Positions 5,421 through 6,458 of a DNA stretch of 6,458 nucleotides are shown one piece after another. Location of the stretch: assembly GCA_022866005.1 (NCBI GenBank), contig JALHTV010000310.1, positions 1-6,458 on the forward strand. The letters are read 5' to 3'. Origin of the DNA: Phycisphaerae bacterium. Lineage in GTDB: Bacteria; Planctomycetota; Phycisphaerae; SM23-33. Numbering within the stretch: the stretch's first letter is position 1; every line of letters starts with the position of its first letter. The notes beneath the pieces were generated by a model. The model was not told the DNA's origin. It worked only from the letters and a program-made list of their open reading frames with translations, and did not search any database. Position numbers and translations under genes: made by a program.

Positions 5421-6458
5421 ATGACGGAAAACACGCTCCAGGACATTGCGAAGGAATACCCCGCACCCGGCGGTGCGGTGCGGGCGGTGGACCACGTCAG
5501 CCTGCACGTGGCGGGCGGGGAGCTGTTCTTCCTGCTGGGGCCCAGCGGCTGCGGCAAGACGACGCTGCTGCGGATCGTCGCGGGGCTGGTCGCCCCGACG
5601 GCCGGGCGGGTGCTGTTCGACGGGCGCGACGTGACAGGGACCAGCGTCGAGGACCGCCACACCGCCATGGTCTTCCAGAACTACGCCCTCTGGCCGCACA
5701 TGACGGTGCGGCAGAACGTGGAATTCGGCCCCAAGATGCGCCGCCGGCCCGCGGCACAGCGGCGGACGTTGGTCCAGGAGCACCTGGCGCGCGTGCAGAT
5801 ATCCGAACTCGCCCGGCGCAAACCCAGCCAGCTCTCCGGCGGGCAGCAGCAGCGGGTGGCGCTGGCGCGGGCGCTCGCGGCCGGGAGCCGCTGCCTGCTG
5901 CTGGATGAGCCGCTGAGCAACCTCGACGCCCGCCTCCGCCTTCTCATGCGCGGCGAGCTCCGCCGGCTGGTCAAGGACACCGGCGTGACGGCCATCTACG
6001 TCACGCACGATCAGAAGGAGGCCCTGTCGATGGCTGACCGGATCGCGGTGATGGACTCCGGGCGCGTCGTGCAGACCGGCACCGCGGAGGAGATCTACAA
6101 CCGGCCCGCCAGCCGCTTCGTGGCCGACTTCGTGGGCGAGGGCAACTTCATCACCGGGCGCGTCACCGCCACGGGGCCGACGTGCCAAATCGAGACGACC
6201 GCCGGCGTGCTCTCCTCCGCCTGTGCCCCGTGCCCCCCTGCCGGCTCAATAGTCACCTGCTGCGTCCGGCCCGAGCGCATCACCATCGCGCCCGCCGCAC
6301 CGGTCCAAGCCACCCCGCCCTCCGCCGCGCCCGGGGCCTCAACAATCCCCGCCACAGTCCAAAGCGTCACCTACCTCGGTGAGGTCCGCCAGTACACCTG
6401 CCGACTGGCGAGCGGCGAGAGCTGGCGCGTCACCGTCCTGGCCGGCCGCGACCCGGCC
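5421..6458 (+). CDS. ABC importer ATP-binding protein (FbpC/PotA-like) with C-terminal TOBE domain, 3' end cut by the window
   Basis: The frame is open for 346 codons to the window edge. All nucleotide-binding motifs are intact: Walker A GPSGCGKTT (40-48), Q-loop VFQNYALWP (Q86), signature LSGGQQQR (138-145), Walker B CLLLDEP (158-164), D-loop SNLD (166-169) and switch His196 in YVTHDQ. A TOBE-type regulatory domain follows from about 240, with VRPERITI at 282-289. It would bind the EAA loops of the preceding permease as a dimer and power uptake. The ATG is 23 bp after the permease stop, preceded by a GAGAGGA sequence at short spacing, and is in the same operon. Two oddities are in the TOBE part: a Pro/Ala-rich insertion (about 290-308) and six cysteines (255, 268, 271, 280, 281, 327). 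At 346 codons it is close to the usual 340-370 of the family, so little should be missing. Confidence 0.93.
   Translation, partial: MTENTLQDIAKEYPAPGGAVRAVDHVSLHVAGGELFFLLGPSGCGKTTLLRIVAGLVAPTAGRVLFDGRDVTGTSVEDRHTAMVFQNYALWPHMTVRQNVEFGPKMRRRPAAQRRTLVQEHLARVQISELARRKPSQLSGGQQQRVALARALAAGSRCLLLDEPLSNLDARLRLLMRGELRRLVKDTGVTAIYVTHDQKEALSMADRIAVMDSGRVVQTGTAEEIYNRPASRFVADFVGEGNFITGRVTATGPTCQIETTAGVLSSACAPCPPAGSIVTCCVRPERITIAPAAPVQATPPSAAPGASTIPATVQSVTYLGEVRQYTCRLASGESWRVTVLAGRDPA

Overview
This 6.46-kb window is very GC-rich bacterial DNA (most third codon positions are G or C). The gene density, the GTG start codons, the style of the solute-binding lipoprotein and the G/C-rich palindromes in the gaps would fit a planctomycete-type (for example Phycisphaerae-like) or similar high-GC environmental bacterium. 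That placement is inference from general appearance; no taxonomic marker gene is present.

Layout. The left half reads on the minus strand. From right to left it holds a membrane-anchored HD-GYP protein (1627 to 764), a frameshifted remnant of a signal peptidase I (S26)-like gene (740 to 332), and the first 49 codons of an unrecognised protein (148 to 1) that runs off the left edge. The last has a convincing sigma70-type promoter of its own (231-236 / 207-212). A strong G/C palindrome lies at 280-299, between the remnant and that promoter.

The right half reads on the plus strand and is one ABC importer operon. It encodes a lipoprotein substrate-binding protein (1943-3406), a fused two-domain permease (3400-5397, overlapping the previous gene by 7 nt) and the ATPase (5421 to beyond 6458). 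This order and domain make-up match the Fe3+ (FbpABC-like) / polyamine-type class of importers. The lipoprotein would capture a ligand outside the membrane, the single permease chain would form both halves of the channel, and an ATPase dimer would drive uptake. The substrate cannot be fixed from sequence: the adjacent tyrosine pair of classical FbpA is absent.

The two halves are divergent, separated by a 315-bp gap (1628-1942). The gap contains a degenerate 7-bp tandem repeat, several palindromes, a hairpin, and a candidate promoter (TTGACC, 17 bp, TAGTAC) for the importer operon. That promoter also favours the GTG at 1943 as the lipoprotein start.

No tRNA, rRNA, CRISPR array, insertion sequence or phage feature was seen. 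I do not see a clearly new system. The points most worth checking are the decayed signal-peptidase gene, the cysteine-rich regulatory domain of the ATPase, the divergent c-di-GMP-type gene beside the importer, and the repeats in the two gaps.
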